Shown here in pieces: positions 33,231 to 42,528 of a DNA stretch of 43,546 nt. The translations under genes and the position numbers were made by a program. The notes under the pieces are model-generated. The model had not been told where the DNA came from. It searched no databases and worked only from the letters and a program-made list of their open reading frames with translations. Origin of the DNA: an uncultured Methanobrevibacter sp. (GTDB lineage: Archaea > Methanobacteriota > Methanobacteria > Methanobacteriales > Methanobacteriaceae); contig NZ_CAMHFP010000013.1 in the NCBI RefSeq assembly GCF_946184425.1, forward strand, positions 1 through 43,546, given 5' to 3'. Each line of letters opens with the position of its first letter. Position 1 is the first letter of the stretch.

Positions 33231-33271
33231 AAAGAAATTAAAAGTTTATGTGGATAAAGGTATTCCACATA
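33231..33271 (+). repeat. Terminase-tail repeat, copy C
   Basis: AAATTAAAAGTTTATGTGGA, then TAAAGGTATTCCACAT, matches the terminase end at 32044-32080 with two short gaps. The coding frame is lost. It lies 8 bp before the end of the minus-strand ribbon-helix-helix gene, as copy A lies just before the end of another minus-strand gene. Confidence 0.5.
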
Positions 33272-33279
33272 ACTCTAAC

Positions 33280-33741
33280 TTAATGTTCATCTTCGTTTTC
33301 ATTGTATTTTTCCAATACGTCCTGCCAGGTGTTAGTGTCAACTTTAACATCTGTAATGTGAACCCAGTCAAGAATATCCTCTAACTCCTCTTCATCCATT
33401 CTCAACTCTTCAATGGCTTTTTCCATTAAAGTTTCATCGGGAATCAGTCTTGGCCTGTAATCATTCCATAAAAATCTCCATGCCTTATTCTTTTTCTCAT
33501 CTTCTGCTCTTTTCATATTTTCTTCTGCATTGTAGTTCTGATTTATTAAAATCAGTTCCACGTTTAATTTACCAATCTTGGCTGTGATTTCATTGATGTT
33601 TCCTACAGGGACTGTTCCTTCTGCATAACCCAAGTAATGTTTCAAACATTCTTCTACAAATCCAGATAGGTTAGGTATGTCTCTTTTTGCTTTTTTTAAT
33701 AGCTCACTATCTATTGAAATATTTATTCTTTGTTTTGTCAT
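33280..33741 (-). CDS. Ribbon-helix-helix (CcdA-like) protein, 153 aa
   Basis: An N-terminal ribbon-helix-helix domain, KQRINISIDSELLKKAKRDI then LSGFVEECLKHYL, is the pattern of CcdA-type antitoxins and plasmid/virus repressors. A long helical, acidic C-terminal region follows (ENMKRAEDEKKNKAWRFLWNDY; EKAIEELRMDEEELEDILDW; YNENEDEH). GAGGTCG lies 7 nt upstream of the ATG. No toxin gene is next to it, so it is more likely a provirus regulator than half of a toxin-antitoxin pair. It is a candidate to bind some of the palindromes of this region, though this is inference. Confidence 0.65.
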   Translation of the reverse strand: MTKQRINISIDSELLKKAKRDIPNLSGFVEECLKHYLGYAEGTVPVGNINEITAKIGKLNVELILINQNYNAEENMKRAEDEKKNKAWRFLWNDYRPRLIPDETLMEKAIEELRMDEEELEDILDWVHITDVKVDTNTWQDVLEKYNENEDEH

Positions 33742-33850
33742 ACTTTCGACCTCAATTCATAATACTCAATTCTCAAAAAGGGGTCATGGGGTTTTTTGAA
33801 AATCATACACACATACACACGATTTCAAAAACTTCCCTATGGAGAGTTTT

Positions 33851-34219
33851 TCACATTTGAATATGCAATGTCAAATCTACCCTCACGGTTAATGCCTTTC
33901 TCGTGACTAATGCTCCACATTCCATTTCAAGATGCCTTATTGATTCGGCGGATAATGGCACTCCTTCAATAGCCATATTGCTTCTAATCATATTCTCCAT
34001 TTCAGATATAGCACTTAATTCATTTTCAGAATGAATTCCATGAAGCTCACCGGCAGTTGCTAATGTCAGTCCCAGTCCGCTTAATGCTTCCTTGTAAATA
34101 TCAATAGCTTCAATAGCATCCGTTATTGTTGCTTCCTGTCTGTATTCACATTTCGCTCTAGCTATTGTCAGTCTCTCCAATGCCTTTAAATCTCTGGGAG
34201 TGATTGGTTTGCCGTCACT
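33851..34219 (-). pseudogene. MCM-like helicase C-terminal fragment
   Basis: The open frame begins right after a stop at 34220-34222 and has no upstream start. It reads SDGKPITPRDLKALERLTIA then RAKCEYRQEATITDAIEAID, matching the lid/helix region after the sensor-2 part of MCM helicases (PIT.R.LEAL.RLAEA.A..R....VT..D). It continues with a helical part and ends LTLHIQM. The AAA+ core with its Walker motifs is absent. An ATG at 34180 could start a 109-residue protein but is internal to the MCM match. MCM genes are frequent on methanogen proviruses and plasmids, so this is most likely a relic of one. Confidence 0.65.
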
Positions 34220-34382
34220 TTAATATTGTTTTCATGGCATAATGACAAAATTTGCAATATCTGTCTGACAATTTCGATTGCATTATTAATTTCTGTTGTT
34301 TATAACACTGTTAAAAATAATAATTATATTATAGTAATTACATAATTATAAAATGTTTAAAATAAATAAGGGGAAAAGATAA

Positions 34383-36374
34383 ATGTCTAAAATTTTTATT
34401 TCATGTGCACTTCCTTATGCAAATGGGCCATGTCATCTGGGCCATATACGTTCCACTTATCTGCCTGCTGATATTTATGCAAGGTATAATAGAATGATTG
34501 GCAATGACGTATTGATGGTTTGCGCTACTGATGAGCATGGAACTCCAATTGCAGTTAAAGCTGATAAAGAGAATAAAAAGCCAATTGAAATTTCTAAAAG
34601 ATATCATGACATGATTGTTCATGATGTGGAATCAATGAACATATCTCTTGATAATTTTACAAGAACCACTGATGAAGCTCATTATGAATTGGCTCAAAAC
34701 TTTTTCAAGAAATTATATGACGATGGATACATTTACAGAGAAGATATACAGCAGTTATACTGTCCGAATTGTAAAAAATTCCTTCCGGACAGATATGTAG
34801 AAGGATTATGTCCTGATTGCGGTTCTGAAGCAAGAGGAGATCACTGTGAAAAATGTGGAAAAGCACTTGATCCGACTGAACTTGATGAACCTCACTGCAT
34901 TACATGCGGTACAACTCCAATAATCAAGGATACCTTCCAGTATGCCTTCAAACTATCTGAATTGGAAGACGATTTGAAGGAATATATTTTCAGTAATGAA
35001 AATCTTCCGGCCAATGTAAAAAATTATGCAACCAACTGGCTGAAAGACGGATTAAACGATTGGATTTTGACAAGAGATATGGATTGGGGTATTCCAGTTC
35101 CATTGGATGAAGCTGAAGGCAAAGTATTATACGTTTGGATTGAAGCATTCCTGGGTTATATCTCATCTGCATCACAATGGTCAAAGCAATCTGGCCGTAA
35201 ATGGGAAGAGTATTGGAATGACTTTGTAGTTCATTTCATAGGAAAGGACATTATTTACCACCATTCAATTTTCTGGCCGGGACTATTAAAAGCATACGGA
35301 TGCAAATTGCCTGATATGATATATGCCGGAGAGTTCTTGTCTCTTGAAGGGGAAAAAATGTCTACAAGTAAAAATTGGGTAATTTGGATAGCTGATTTTG
35401 TAAAAGACTATGATCCTGATTTGCTTAGATATTACCTCACAATCAATGCTCCTTTAAACAAGGATTCAGACTTTTCATGGGATGATTTCCAAAGGAGAAA
35501 CAATGATGAACTTGCAGACGTTATTGGAAACTTCCTTCACAGGACATTTACATTTACACATAAGTTCTTCGACGGTAAAATCCCGGAATACAAGAATCCT
35601 TCAGATGAGGACAAGGAATTTGAAAATGCAATTAAGCAATTGCCTGCAAAAGCGGGAGAGTATATTGCAAACTTCGAGTTTAGGGAAGGTTTGCTTGAAA
35701 TATTCAAAGTAGCCAAAAAAGGAAATAAATATTTCAACGATGCTGAACCGTGGAAAGCTGTAAAAGATGATATGCAAAAAGCAGCAAACTGTTTATATTT
35801 ATCCAATCAGTTAGCAAAGGCATTGGCTTTTACACTTAAACCGTATTTGCCAACCAAAGCCGATGCAATAGCTGAAATAATGAATCTTGAAAACTTAAAT
35901 GAATGGAAAGATGCAAGTGTCTTTTTAACTGACGGACATGAAATAAACAAGGCTAAACCATTATTCAAAAAGATTGAAGATAAAGTAATTGAAGCTGAAA
36001 AAGCAAAACTACAAGAAAATTTAAAAGAAAGTACAGAGGATGATAATATGAGTGATTTGATAAGTATTGATGATTTTGATGAAGTTGTAATTAAAATAGG
36101 TCAAGTAAAAGAAGCGGAAAAGATTGAAAAGTCAGACAAACTGTTAAAATTGCAGGTTGATATCGGAGAAGAAAAACCAAGACAAATCGTTGCAGGCCTT
36201 GCAAAATTCTACTCTCCTGAAGAATTGATTGACAGGAAAGTGTGTGTTGTGGCTAACTTACAGCCAGCTAAACTATTCGGAACATTATCCGAAGGAATGA
36301 TTTTAGCAACAGGGGAAAGCGGAGCATTGTTATCTCCTGATGAAAATGCTGAAATCGGTGAAAGAATTCAATAA
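34383..36374 (+). CDS. metG: Methionyl-tRNA synthetase
   Basis: 663 residues, charging tRNA-Met with methionine. The class I HIGH motif is HLGH at 18-21, KMSTS is at 325-329, and a four-knuckle zinc domain spans roughly 127-175 (CPNC, CPDC, CEKC, CITC). The anticodon-binding region contains NFLHRTF. From about residue 560 a C-terminal EMAP/Trbp111-like tRNA-binding domain follows ([23 protein letters not shown], key part [26 protein letters not shown]). An AGGGGAA ribosome binding site is 8 nt upstream. It is complete and of normal length. The DUF530 gene starts 11 bp after it. Confidence 0.97.
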   Translation: MSKIFISCALPYANGPCHLGHIRSTYLPADIYARYNRMIGNDVLMVCATDEHGTPIAVKADKENKKPIEISKRYHDMIVHDVESMNISLDNFTRTTDEAHYELAQNFFKKLYDDGYIYREDIQQLYCPNCKKFLPDRYVEGLCPDCGSEARGDHCEKCGKALDPTELDEPHCITCGTTPIIKDTFQYAFKLSELEDDLKEYIFSNENLPANVKNYATNWLKDGLNDWILTRDMDWGIPVPLDEAEGKVLYVWIEAFLGYISSASQWSKQSGRKWEEYWNDFVVHFIGKDIIYHHSIFWPGLLKAYGCKLPDMIYAGEFLSLEGEKMSTSKNWVIWIADFVKDYDPDLLRYYLTINAPLNKDSDFSWDDFQRRNNDELADVIGNFLHRTFTFTHKFFDGKIPEYKNPSDEDKEFENAIKQLPAKAGEYIANFEFREGLLEIFKVAKKGNKYFNDAEPWKAVKDDMQKAANCLYLSNQLAKALAFTLKPYLPTKADAIAEIMNLENLNEWKDASVFLTDGHEINKAKPLFKKIEDKVIEAEKAKLQENLKESTEDDNMSDLISIDDFDEVVIKIGQVKEAEKIEKSDKLLKLQVDIGEEKPRQIVAGLAKFYSPEELIDRKVCVVANLQPAKLFGTLSEGMILATGESGALLSPDENAEIGERIQ

Positions 36375-36385
36375 ATTTGATTAGT

Positions 36386-37963
36386 ATGGAAGAATCTGTC
36401 CTAGTAAATAAAGCCGAGAAATACCTGAAAGAAATATCAAATGACTCAATCAGTCTCGAAAATATTGACAATTTTGATAATTTCAAGGAACTTTACTTTA
36501 AGCTAGAGGACAGATTAAACTTTTTAGTAAACCTGAAGGATGATATGGATGCCCAAGGGTATACCACTCCCTTCACATCCTTAAGCCGTTATGGAACCAA
36601 GGCAGTAGCGGAAGTTACACTTGATGAAGTTGGTGAAAACAGCCGTCACAATCAGATATTCAGAATGAAGGCAAATGCCAAAAAGAACATTCTTGATAGG
36701 GTAAAATCAGCTATTGATTCACATAAGATTGCTATTGGACACCTTAAACAATTCGGATATGTGAAATGTGATTCCTGTTATAAGAAATATTCAATGGATG
36801 AATACGGAAAAAGGGATGCGAAATGCAGCTGCGGATGCGAATCATTTTCATTTAAGATAAAAAAGGAAGCAACCCATAGGCTGGAAATAATTCCTTACCT
36901 GCCGTTGTCCGGAAACTATATGGTACTGATGAGTCAATTTTCAAATTATGGAAGGGAATCTCTTAAAAAGGTTTTGAATATTTTAAAGCAGGAACGTAAA
37001 GGCGTTGTAAAAACAATTTCTCTTGTAATAAGATTTAAAGATGAAAACAACAGGCTGGTTCGAAAAAACGTCACTCTTGATTCAGAATATGTAAACAACT
37101 ATGAAGAGGAAGTCCGAAGAATCTACGGAAGCCGTGTTAGAATAGAGGCATTAAGGTTTCATAGAACCAAACCGGCCATAATTGATGACAAACATGCAAG
37201 AACCGCTCTTGCAATAGCTTATGTCAGATACTGTGAGCATATCATAGACAACATAAAGGATGAAATTTTAAAAAGAAGACTGTCTGACTTTAAAAGAATC
37301 AACAATTATGATGATATCATTTCTGAATTTGAAAATCAAACTCCCGATTTCATAGACAAGTATGATGTCGATGCAATTGAAGCATGGAGAGAAGCCAAAA
37401 TCAATAAAAAGTTTCAGGAATTTAACTATCTGGACAGATTTGGAAACATGACAAGGTCTCTTAAAAGAGATTTGAAAATCAGAGACAATATCTATAAAAG
37501 CATATTCGTCAATATCGCATCATGTCTGATAATGTGGGACATGTTCAGATATTATCTGACAACTTCCAACAATTCCCGTAAGATAGACAGCGGACCGTTC
37601 CCATACATTCGTGTCGAGCTTGACCGTGAACAGAGAAAAGTCTTTCAGACCACATTCACTAAGGTCATCACAATCCTAAATGACTTCACTGACATAAAGA
37701 TTATCCCAGTAAATGAAATGGATTTGCTGCTTTATGAGAAATTCAAATTTGAAAAGCAAATCAAGAATTCAAACATCAAATTTAATCATGTTGCATTGGG
37801 TGCGGCGTTGATACATGAAAATTCAGACATGGAACTTGAAGAAATAAGTAATGCATTCCTAATCAATGAATCAAAAATCAGAAAGGAAATAAAAAATATT
37901 AACCACATCAAAAATCCGAAAAGCGACAGGTCTAAAAAGTTCCTGGATTTAATTAAGAAATAG
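36386..37963 (+). CDS. DUF530 family protein
   Basis: 525 residues, start at ATG 36386 (an in-frame TTG three codons earlier is less likely). I match it to DUF530, a family found in Methanobacteriales and Methanococcales. A long helical N-terminal region (YFKLEDRLNFLVNLKDDMDA) precedes a zinc-finger-like site with CDSC and the CSCGC cluster near residues 130-155. A large domain follows with HRLEIIPYLPLSGNYMVLMSQFSN, RIYGSRVRIEALRFHRTKPAIIDDKHARTALAIAYVRYC (key part KPAIIDDKHARTALAIAY) and a C-terminal HTH-like part (MELEEISNAFLINESKIRKEI). The function is not known. The position after metG and the zinc/HTH parts suggest a nucleic-acid role. Confidence 0.75.
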   Translation: MEESVLVNKAEKYLKEISNDSISLENIDNFDNFKELYFKLEDRLNFLVNLKDDMDAQGYTTPFTSLSRYGTKAVAEVTLDEVGENSRHNQIFRMKANAKKNILDRVKSAIDSHKIAIGHLKQFGYVKCDSCYKKYSMDEYGKRDAKCSCGCESFSFKIKKEATHRLEIIPYLPLSGNYMVLMSQFSNYGRESLKKVLNILKQERKGVVKTISLVIRFKDENNRLVRKNVTLDSEYVNNYEEEVRRIYGSRVRIEALRFHRTKPAIIDDKHARTALAIAYVRYCEHIIDNIKDEILKRRLSDFKRINNYDDIISEFENQTPDFIDKYDVDAIEAWREAKINKKFQEFNYLDRFGNMTRSLKRDLKIRDNIYKSIFVNIASCLIMWDMFRYYLTTSNNSRKIDSGPFPYIRVELDREQRKVFQTTFTKVITILNDFTDIKIIPVNEMDLLLYEKFKFEKQIKNSNIKFNHVALGAALIHENSDMELEEISNAFLINESKIRKEIKNINHIKNPKSDRSKKFLDLIKK

Positions 37964-37971
37964 TGATTTAA

Positions 37972-38442
37972 ATGAATGAAGATTTAACAACAATTCACAT
38001 TACAGAAGTATTGTCCTCTTCACTCATTATGGATTTGATGGACGAATATCCCAACTTGTCTGAAATAACATGTGCTCCGAGTGTGTATGAGAGAACTTCC
38101 AAAAATTATATTGATGCATTGGAACAGCTGGACATTGATGTTAAGAAGAAATATAACTGGGGTGCCAAAAGTCAGACAAACGGGCAGGAAAAAGTCGTTT
38201 TGGATTTGGCTAAAAAAGGTCTAAAAGCTCGTGAAATTGCTGAAAAACTGGACATTAAACTTAATCGTGTTTATTATTTGCTCAGAAAAAATAAGGATAA
38301 TGTTAAATTTGATAACTATAAAAGAAAACATGACCGCAGTGAGATAAAATCTCTTAAAGAGGAGGGATTGAAACCGCGGGAAATATCTGAAAAATTGGAT
38401 ATTCCTCTTCGTACGGTTTACTATATTTTGAATAAAAAGTAG
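37972..38442 (+). CDS. Two-HTH protein of unknown role (156 aa)
   Basis: 156 residues. The N-terminal 70 form a small alpha/beta domain (IHITEVLSSSLIMDLMDEYPNLSEITCAPSVYERTS, key part NLSEITCAPSVYERTS) reminiscent of DUF1699-type proteins. Two related helix-turn-helix units follow: EKVVLDLAKKGLKAREIAEKLDIKLNRVYYLL (key part GLKAREIAEKLDIKLNRVYY) and IKSLKEEGLKPREISEKLDIPLRTVYYIL (key part GLKPREISEKLDIPLRTVYY). The internal duplication is clear. The start lies 8 bp after the DUF530 stop, so the two genes probably form one unit with metG. It is likely DNA-binding; targets are unknown. Confidence 0.7.
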   Translation: MNEDLTTIHITEVLSSSLIMDLMDEYPNLSEITCAPSVYERTSKNYIDALEQLDIDVKKKYNWGAKSQTNGQEKVVLDLAKKGLKAREIAEKLDIKLNRVYYLLRKNKDNVKFDNYKRKHDRSEIKSLKEEGLKPREISEKLDIPLRTVYYILNKK

Positions 38443-38527
38443 TCAGAACTTTTATAGTTCTTGCGATTTTATGGTAAAAATAAAAAAGTTATAATATAAA
38501 TTTGTCAGCTTGGCTTAAAGAGATTAT

Positions 38528-38551
38528 TTGAGTAAATTTAACTCAATTTTT
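38528..38551 (+). terminator. Possible terminator of the metG-DUF530-HTH unit
   Basis: TTGAGT (38528-38533) and ACTCAA (38541-38546) form a 6-bp stem with a 7-nt loop, followed by five T residues. The stem is short, so the call is modest. Confidence 0.35.
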
Positions 38552-38676
38552 GCTTGTTCAAATATGTTCTAGCCATTGATTTAAACTAATTTTAATTATT
38601 CTTTTTCAAAAAAGGTAGCGAAAATACCTCAAATAAATAATTACTTTTTTTAATAATGAGTATTATATAATTAAGT

Positions 38677-39690
38677 ATGATGATTTTACCACAACTTCCG
38701 TTATATGTAATAGCAATAATCTGTGGACTGCTGTCTTTTTCAATGACCAGATTATTTATGCCGAAAATTATTCAAAAGTTAGAAGAAGCTGACATCGTTG
38801 GAAAAGATATCCATAAATCCTGGAAACCTGTTGTTGCTGAAATGGGTGGATTTGGTATTATATTCGGATTTGTACTTGGAATGTTTTCCGGAATATACAT
38901 GCACGATATTCTTGCATTTCCATTGGTTATAGTTCTTGTTGTAATATTGCTTGTGGGAATGATAGGTATTCTGGACGACCTGCTTGCACTCTCATCCAAA
39001 TCCAAATTCTTTTTGCTTTTCATAGCAGGTCTTCCGTTGATGTGGGCTGCACCCCCAAATGTAGGTTTACTGTATTTGATTACAATGCCTATTGCACTTT
39101 CAATTGGATCCAATTTGACCAATATGCTTGCAGGTTTAAACGGTATTGAATCCGGTTTGGGTGTTATTTCAATGACCTCATTAACTATTGCATGTATAAT
39201 ATTGGGAAAATATGATGTTACAATCATTTCTATGAGTATGCTTGGTGCACTGCTGGCATTTTTATACTTTAACAGATATCCTGCCAAGATTTTCCCAGGA
39301 GATACTGGTACGCTGATTATTGGAGCAGCTGTTGTATGTATTGCATTTATTGGAAGGGTAAAACTGATTGCACTTATTGTGCTGATGCCGAATATCATTG
39401 ACGCTGCTTTAAAATTCTATTCTGCAGGAGTAATGAACCGTTCTCAGCAGAAACCTACACAATTGAACGATGATGGAAAACTGGTAAGGCCTGATGTAGG
39501 TTTTAAATCATTAATCAGATTAATATTGAGACGTCCAATTGCTGAAAAGGATGCAGTAAAAATAATCTGGGCAATTGGTATTGTATTTGGAGTATTGGGT
39601 ATTATTGTTGCTTTAATAATGCCTGGAATGCTTGAAAGTAAAACTTTAATGAATTTCTTACAAATCAAAGAGATGTTCTATCATATATAG
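38677..39690 (+). CDS. MraY-like glycosyltransferase family 4 (polyprenyl-phosphate sugar-1-phosphate transferase)
   Basis: 337 residues with about ten transmembrane helices. The family signatures are GILDDLLALSSKSKF near residues 96-110 (metal-binding Asp-Asp), GSNLTNMLAGLNGIESGLG (the NxxNxxDG-like catalytic loop) and YFNRYPAKIFPGDTGTL (the GDTGS-like motif). It moves a UDP-linked amino sugar 1-phosphate onto a polyprenyl phosphate in the membrane. In methanogens this family starts either pseudomurein precursor assembly or N-glycan (AglH-type) assembly; the sequence does not decide which. It is followed after 8 bp by arfC with an AGGTGAT ribosome binding site, so the two are likely co-transcribed. 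Confidence 0.85.
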   Translation: MMILPQLPLYVIAIICGLLSFSMTRLFMPKIIQKLEEADIVGKDIHKSWKPVVAEMGGFGIIFGFVLGMFSGIYMHDILAFPLVIVLVVILLVGMIGILDDLLALSSKSKFFLLFIAGLPLMWAAPPNVGLLYLITMPIALSIGSNLTNMLAGLNGIESGLGVISMTSLTIACIILGKYDVTIISMSMLGALLAFLYFNRYPAKIFPGDTGTLIIGAAVVCIAFIGRVKLIALIVLMPNIIDAALKFYSAGVMNRSQQKPTQLNDDGKLVRPDVGFKSLIRLILRRPIAEKDAVKIIWAIGIVFGVLGIIVALIMPGMLESKTLMNFLQIKEMFYHI

Positions 39691-39698
39691 GTGATATA

Positions 39699-40367
39699 AT
39701 GAAACCTTATGTAATATTAAGTGCGGCCATGACATTGGACGGTAAAATTGCAACTGAAACAGGCAGTTCAAACATTTCCGGTGAAAAGGATTTAGAACGA
39801 GTCCACGAGCTTAGAAAGGAATGTGATGCAATCATGGTGGGAATAGGAACTGTCCTTGCAGATGACCCGAGGCTGACTGTTCACAAAGTTGATGCATCAC
39901 CTGAAGATAATCCTGTCCGTGTTGTCGTTGACAGTAAATGCAGAACTCCTATAGCTGCAAGGATTACAAATAAGGATGCCCGCACAATAATTGCGGGAGC
40001 AAATGAATACAAATATGAGTTTATTGTATCGGACAGATATGATACATTTACCAAAAGGGGAGTTGACTTTTTCTGGAGTGGAGATAAAAGGGTTGATCTC
40101 GTTTCATTGATGAATTACCTTCATGAAGAAGGCATTGAAAAATTAATGCTTGAAGGAGGAGCTACCTTAAACTTTTCCATGATAAAGGCAGGTCTTATTG
40201 ATGAAATAAGGTTGTGTGTTGCACCGATGGTTGTTGGTGGTGCAAACGCTAAAACTTTGTTTGATGGCGATGGTTATCCTTTAATGGATTTGGCAGTAAA
40301 ATTAGAATTGGTTGATTCTTACTTACTTGAAAAAGATTTAATATTAACTTATAAAGTTATTAAATAA
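39699..40367 (+). CDS. arfC: 2,5-diamino-6-ribosylamino-pyrimidinone 5'-phosphate reductase (archaeal riboflavin pathway)
   Basis: 222 residues, the RibD C-terminal-domain reductase that works alone in archaea. It reduces the ribosyl group of the diaminopyrimidinone to ribityl with NADPH, for riboflavin, F420 and FO synthesis. Diagnostic parts are PYVILSAAMTLDGKIATETG near residues 3-22, CDAIMVGIGTVLADDPRLTV near 45-64, NPVRVVVDS, EKLMLEGGATLNFSMI and VAPMVVGG. AGGTGATA precedes the ATG, 8 bp after the MraY-like gene. Length matches the family. It ends 2 bp before the stop of the convergent PHP gene. Confidence 0.93.
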   Translation: MKPYVILSAAMTLDGKIATETGSSNISGEKDLERVHELRKECDAIMVGIGTVLADDPRLTVHKVDASPEDNPVRVVVDSKCRTPIAARITNKDARTIIAGANEYKYEFIVSDRYDTFTKRGVDFFWSGDKRVDLVSLMNYLHEEGIEKLMLEGGATLNFSMIKAGLIDEIRLCVAPMVVGGANAKTLFDGDGYPLMDLAVKLELVDSYLLEKDLILTYKVIK

Positions 40368-40369
40368 CT

Positions 40370-41035
40370 TTATAATATTCCTTTATTTTTTAAAAGTTCA
40401 CGAGGGTTATCAATGATAGCCTTTTTCGCTTCCTCATCACTCAATCCGGCACCGAGAGCTATTTCGTAGGATTTCTCAAATGTAATGATATTGTCCGGTG
40501 AGTGGGTGTCTGTGTTTACTAATAATTTATTCCCAACTTCACGTGCAATGTTTGCAACATGTCCGTTTCCAAGGCAGTGTCCTTTACGTGCTGAAATTTC
40601 CAGATAAATTCCATTTTCTTTTGCAATTTCTGCTTCTTCTTTTGTAATTAATCCAGGATGTCCTAAAATATCAACATATTCTGATTCAACAGCTGCTCTG
40701 TTGGTACCTGGGGTCACAGGTTCATTTAAGGTTTCACCATGAACAACAACGATTTGGGCACCTAATTCCTTTGCCCTTTTGGCAATTCCATCAATGGATT
40801 CTGTTGGTGCATGGGTTACTTCCGCCCCTAAGATGACAGTAATGTCCCAGTTTGCATTGATGTCATCGATTGCATCCTGAATTGCTGGAATGGTGTCTAC
40901 GTTGGAATAGTCAACATGGTCTGTGATTGCTATTGCTTCATGGTTCAATTTTAAGGCTCTTCTTGCAAGTTCTGAAGGTAATAATTCTCCATCACTAAAT
41001 AAACTGTGCATATGTAAATCGATTCTTTTGTTCAT
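40370..41035 (-). CDS. PHP-domain phosphoesterase
   Basis: 221 residues from the ATG at 41035 ([19 protein letters not shown]); the longer upstream frame covers the promoter. Metal ligands of a PHP fold are visible: HMHSLFSDG near residues 8-16, AITDHVD near 37-43, GAEVTH near 73-78, VVHGET, ILGHPGL near 128-134, and NTDTHSPD near 177-184. The family hydrolyses phosphoesters such as histidinol phosphate, and some members act in DNA repair or signalling; the specific substrate is not determinable. It is divergent from fprA over a 62-bp gap that must carry two promoters, so both mRNAs have short leaders. Confidence 0.85.
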   Translation of the reverse strand: MNKRIDLHMHSLFSDGELLPSELARRALKLNHEAIAITDHVDYSNVDTIPAIQDAIDDINANWDITVILGAEVTHAPTESIDGIAKRAKELGAQIVVVHGETLNEPVTPGTNRAAVESEYVDILGHPGLITKEEAEIAKENGIYLEISARKGHCLGNGHVANIAREVGNKLLVNTDTHSPDNIITFEKSYEIALGAGLSDEEAKKAIIDNPRELLKNKGIL

Positions 41036-41042
41036 ATAATAA

Positions 41043-41074
41043 TTTATATAATACGTAGAATATATATTTATATA
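41043..41074. promoter_or_regulatory. Overlapping divergent promoters of the PHP gene and fprA
   Basis: The 62-bp gap has TATA-like stretches at 41043-41052 (suitable for fprA on the plus strand) and 41059-41074 (TATATATTTATATA, suitable for the PHP gene on the minus strand). The two promoters overlap and may compete. Confidence 0.4.
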
Positions 41075-41097
41075 ACTTAAATTATTGAGGTTATAAA

Positions 41098-42321
41098 ATG
41101 AAAGCAAAAGCAGTTAAAATGGCTGATGGTGTTTATTGGGTTGGAGTAATCCACTGGAACAGCAGAACTTTCCACGGATACGGAATCCCAGGCACAACCT
41201 ACAATGCATATTTGGTATTTGGTGAAGAAAAAACAGTATTGATTGACAACGTTTACAGAGGAATGTTTGAACAGTTCGATGCAAGAGTAAAAGATGCATT
41301 TGAACAGGAAGGAAAAGAATTCAAGATTGATGTATTTGTCCAAAACCACTCTGAAATGGATCACTCAACATTTTTAAGGCAAACCATTGCAAAATACAAT
41401 CCTGATGCTGAAATCTATGCATCTGCAAATTGTATTAAATTCTTGGAAGCTCAATATCACAACTTCTCTGATTTGGAAATAAACGCTGTTCAAACAGGCG
41501 ATGAATTGGATATTGGCGGAAGAACCTTAAAATTTGTATCTGCTCCAATGTTGCACTGGCCTGACAGCATGTTCACTTTGCTTGCTGAAGATGGGATATT
41601 ATTCTCCAATGATGCATTCGGTCAGCATGTGGCTCATTCCAAAAGATTCGATGATGACTATGATTTGGAATACCTGCTCAGACAGGCACAAAAATACTAT
41701 GCTAACCTTGTCACATTAGGTTCTCCAATGCTTAGAATGAAACTTGATGAGCTAACCAATACAGGTTTGATTAATGACATTAAAATGATTGCTCCATGCC
41801 ATGGTCAAATATGGAAAAATCCTGCTCCAATTGTAGAAAAATACGCTGAATGGGGGTCAGGTGTTTGTAAGGACAAAATCACTGTCATCTATGACACAAT
41901 GCACCACTCTACTGAAAAATTGGCATTCCAAATTGCTGAAGGAATAATGAGTGAAGGCGTAGAGGTTGCAATGTATTTCATGCAGGAAGACGGTCCTGAT
42001 GATGTAATTACAGATATTTTGGATTCCAAAGCTATTGCGCTAGGTGCTCCTACAATGATGAACAAGCCTTTCCCAAGAATCGGTAACATGATGTACTGGT
42101 TGGACTGTGTCAATTTCAAAGGAACCACCAGTGAGAAAAACGCTTTAATCTTTTCATCCAAAGGATGGGGTGGAGGAGCTATTAAAAAACTCCAGGATGA
42201 ATTGGAAACTGCGGGTTTTAATGTAACTGACACTTTAGATGTTCTGTTTGTACCTGATGAAGATGTGCTTGCTGAAGCATTTGAAAAAGGTGCTGAACTC
42301 GCTCGTTCTATCAAAGAATAA
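41098..42321 (+). CDS. fprA: F420H2 oxidase FprA (diiron flavoprotein)
   Basis: 407 residues. It reduces O2 to water with reduced coenzyme F420, protecting the methanogen from oxygen. The N-terminal metallo-beta-lactamase domain has the diiron motif NHSEMDHS (His84, Glu86, Asp88, His89), a later ligand in [11 protein letters not shown], and CHGQIW. From about residue 262 a flavodoxin domain follows ([22 protein letters not shown]), with [20 protein letters not shown] and [13 protein letters not shown]. The start has GAGGT 6-7 nt upstream. Complete and normal in length. Confidence 0.95.
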   Translation: MKAKAVKMADGVYWVGVIHWNSRTFHGYGIPGTTYNAYLVFGEEKTVLIDNVYRGMFEQFDARVKDAFEQEGKEFKIDVFVQNHSEMDHSTFLRQTIAKYNPDAEIYASANCIKFLEAQYHNFSDLEINAVQTGDELDIGGRTLKFVSAPMLHWPDSMFTLLAEDGILFSNDAFGQHVAHSKRFDDDYDLEYLLRQAQKYYANLVTLGSPMLRMKLDELTNTGLINDIKMIAPCHGQIWKNPAPIVEKYAEWGSGVCKDKITVIYDTMHHSTEKLAFQIAEGIMSEGVEVAMYFMQEDGPDDVITDILDSKAIALGAPTMMNKPFPRIGNMMYWLDCVNFKGTTSEKNALIFSSKGWGGGAIKKLQDELETAGFNVTDTLDVLFVPDEDVLAEAFEKGAELARSIKE

Positions 42322-42400
42322 TTAACTTTATTCTTTTATTTTTTCTATTTTTTTTATTGTATATTTTTTCACTCTTAAAATTGTTTTAATTCGATAAAAT

Positions 42401-42444
42401 TGTTTAGGTATACCTAAACATTTATATATAAGGCGAACCTAAAA
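42401..42444 (+). promoter_or_regulatory. Palindromic metal-box-like operator and TATA box
   Basis: TGTTTAGGTATACCTAAACA at 42401-42420 is a perfect 20-bp palindrome. A TATA box, TTTATATATA, follows directly at 42421-42430, and at 42431-42444 the minus strand reads TTTTAGGTTCGCCT. Both TTAGG sites resemble the recognition sequence of DtxR/IdeR/MntR-type metal-dependent repressors (TTAGGTTAGCCTAA-like). This similarity is from memory of the family consensus, and no such repressor gene is in the window. Confidence 0.6.
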
Positions 42445-42450
42445 TTAATT

Positions 42451-42502
42451 AGAGGAACAAATAAGTGACATTTTTGGGCTTATTTGTTCCTCTTTTTTTT
42501 TT
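42451..42502 (+). terminator. Strong 15-bp hairpin terminator in the leader
   Basis: AGAGGAACAAATAAG (42451-42465) pairs perfectly with CTTATTTGTTCCTCT (42479-42493) across a 13-nt loop, followed by a T run to 42502. It lies where a transcript from the TATA box at 42421 would begin, so most initiated RNA would be a ~50-nt hairpin. It could equally serve as an attenuator for the gene that follows. Confidence 0.65.
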
Positions 42503-42528
42503 AAATTAATTATAAAGGGGGTGAAAAT

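Noticed and set aside
33280-33741. A complete CcdA/CcdB-type toxin-antitoxin pair
   Set aside because: Only the ribbon-helix-helix protein is present; no toxin-like gene is adjacent on either side.
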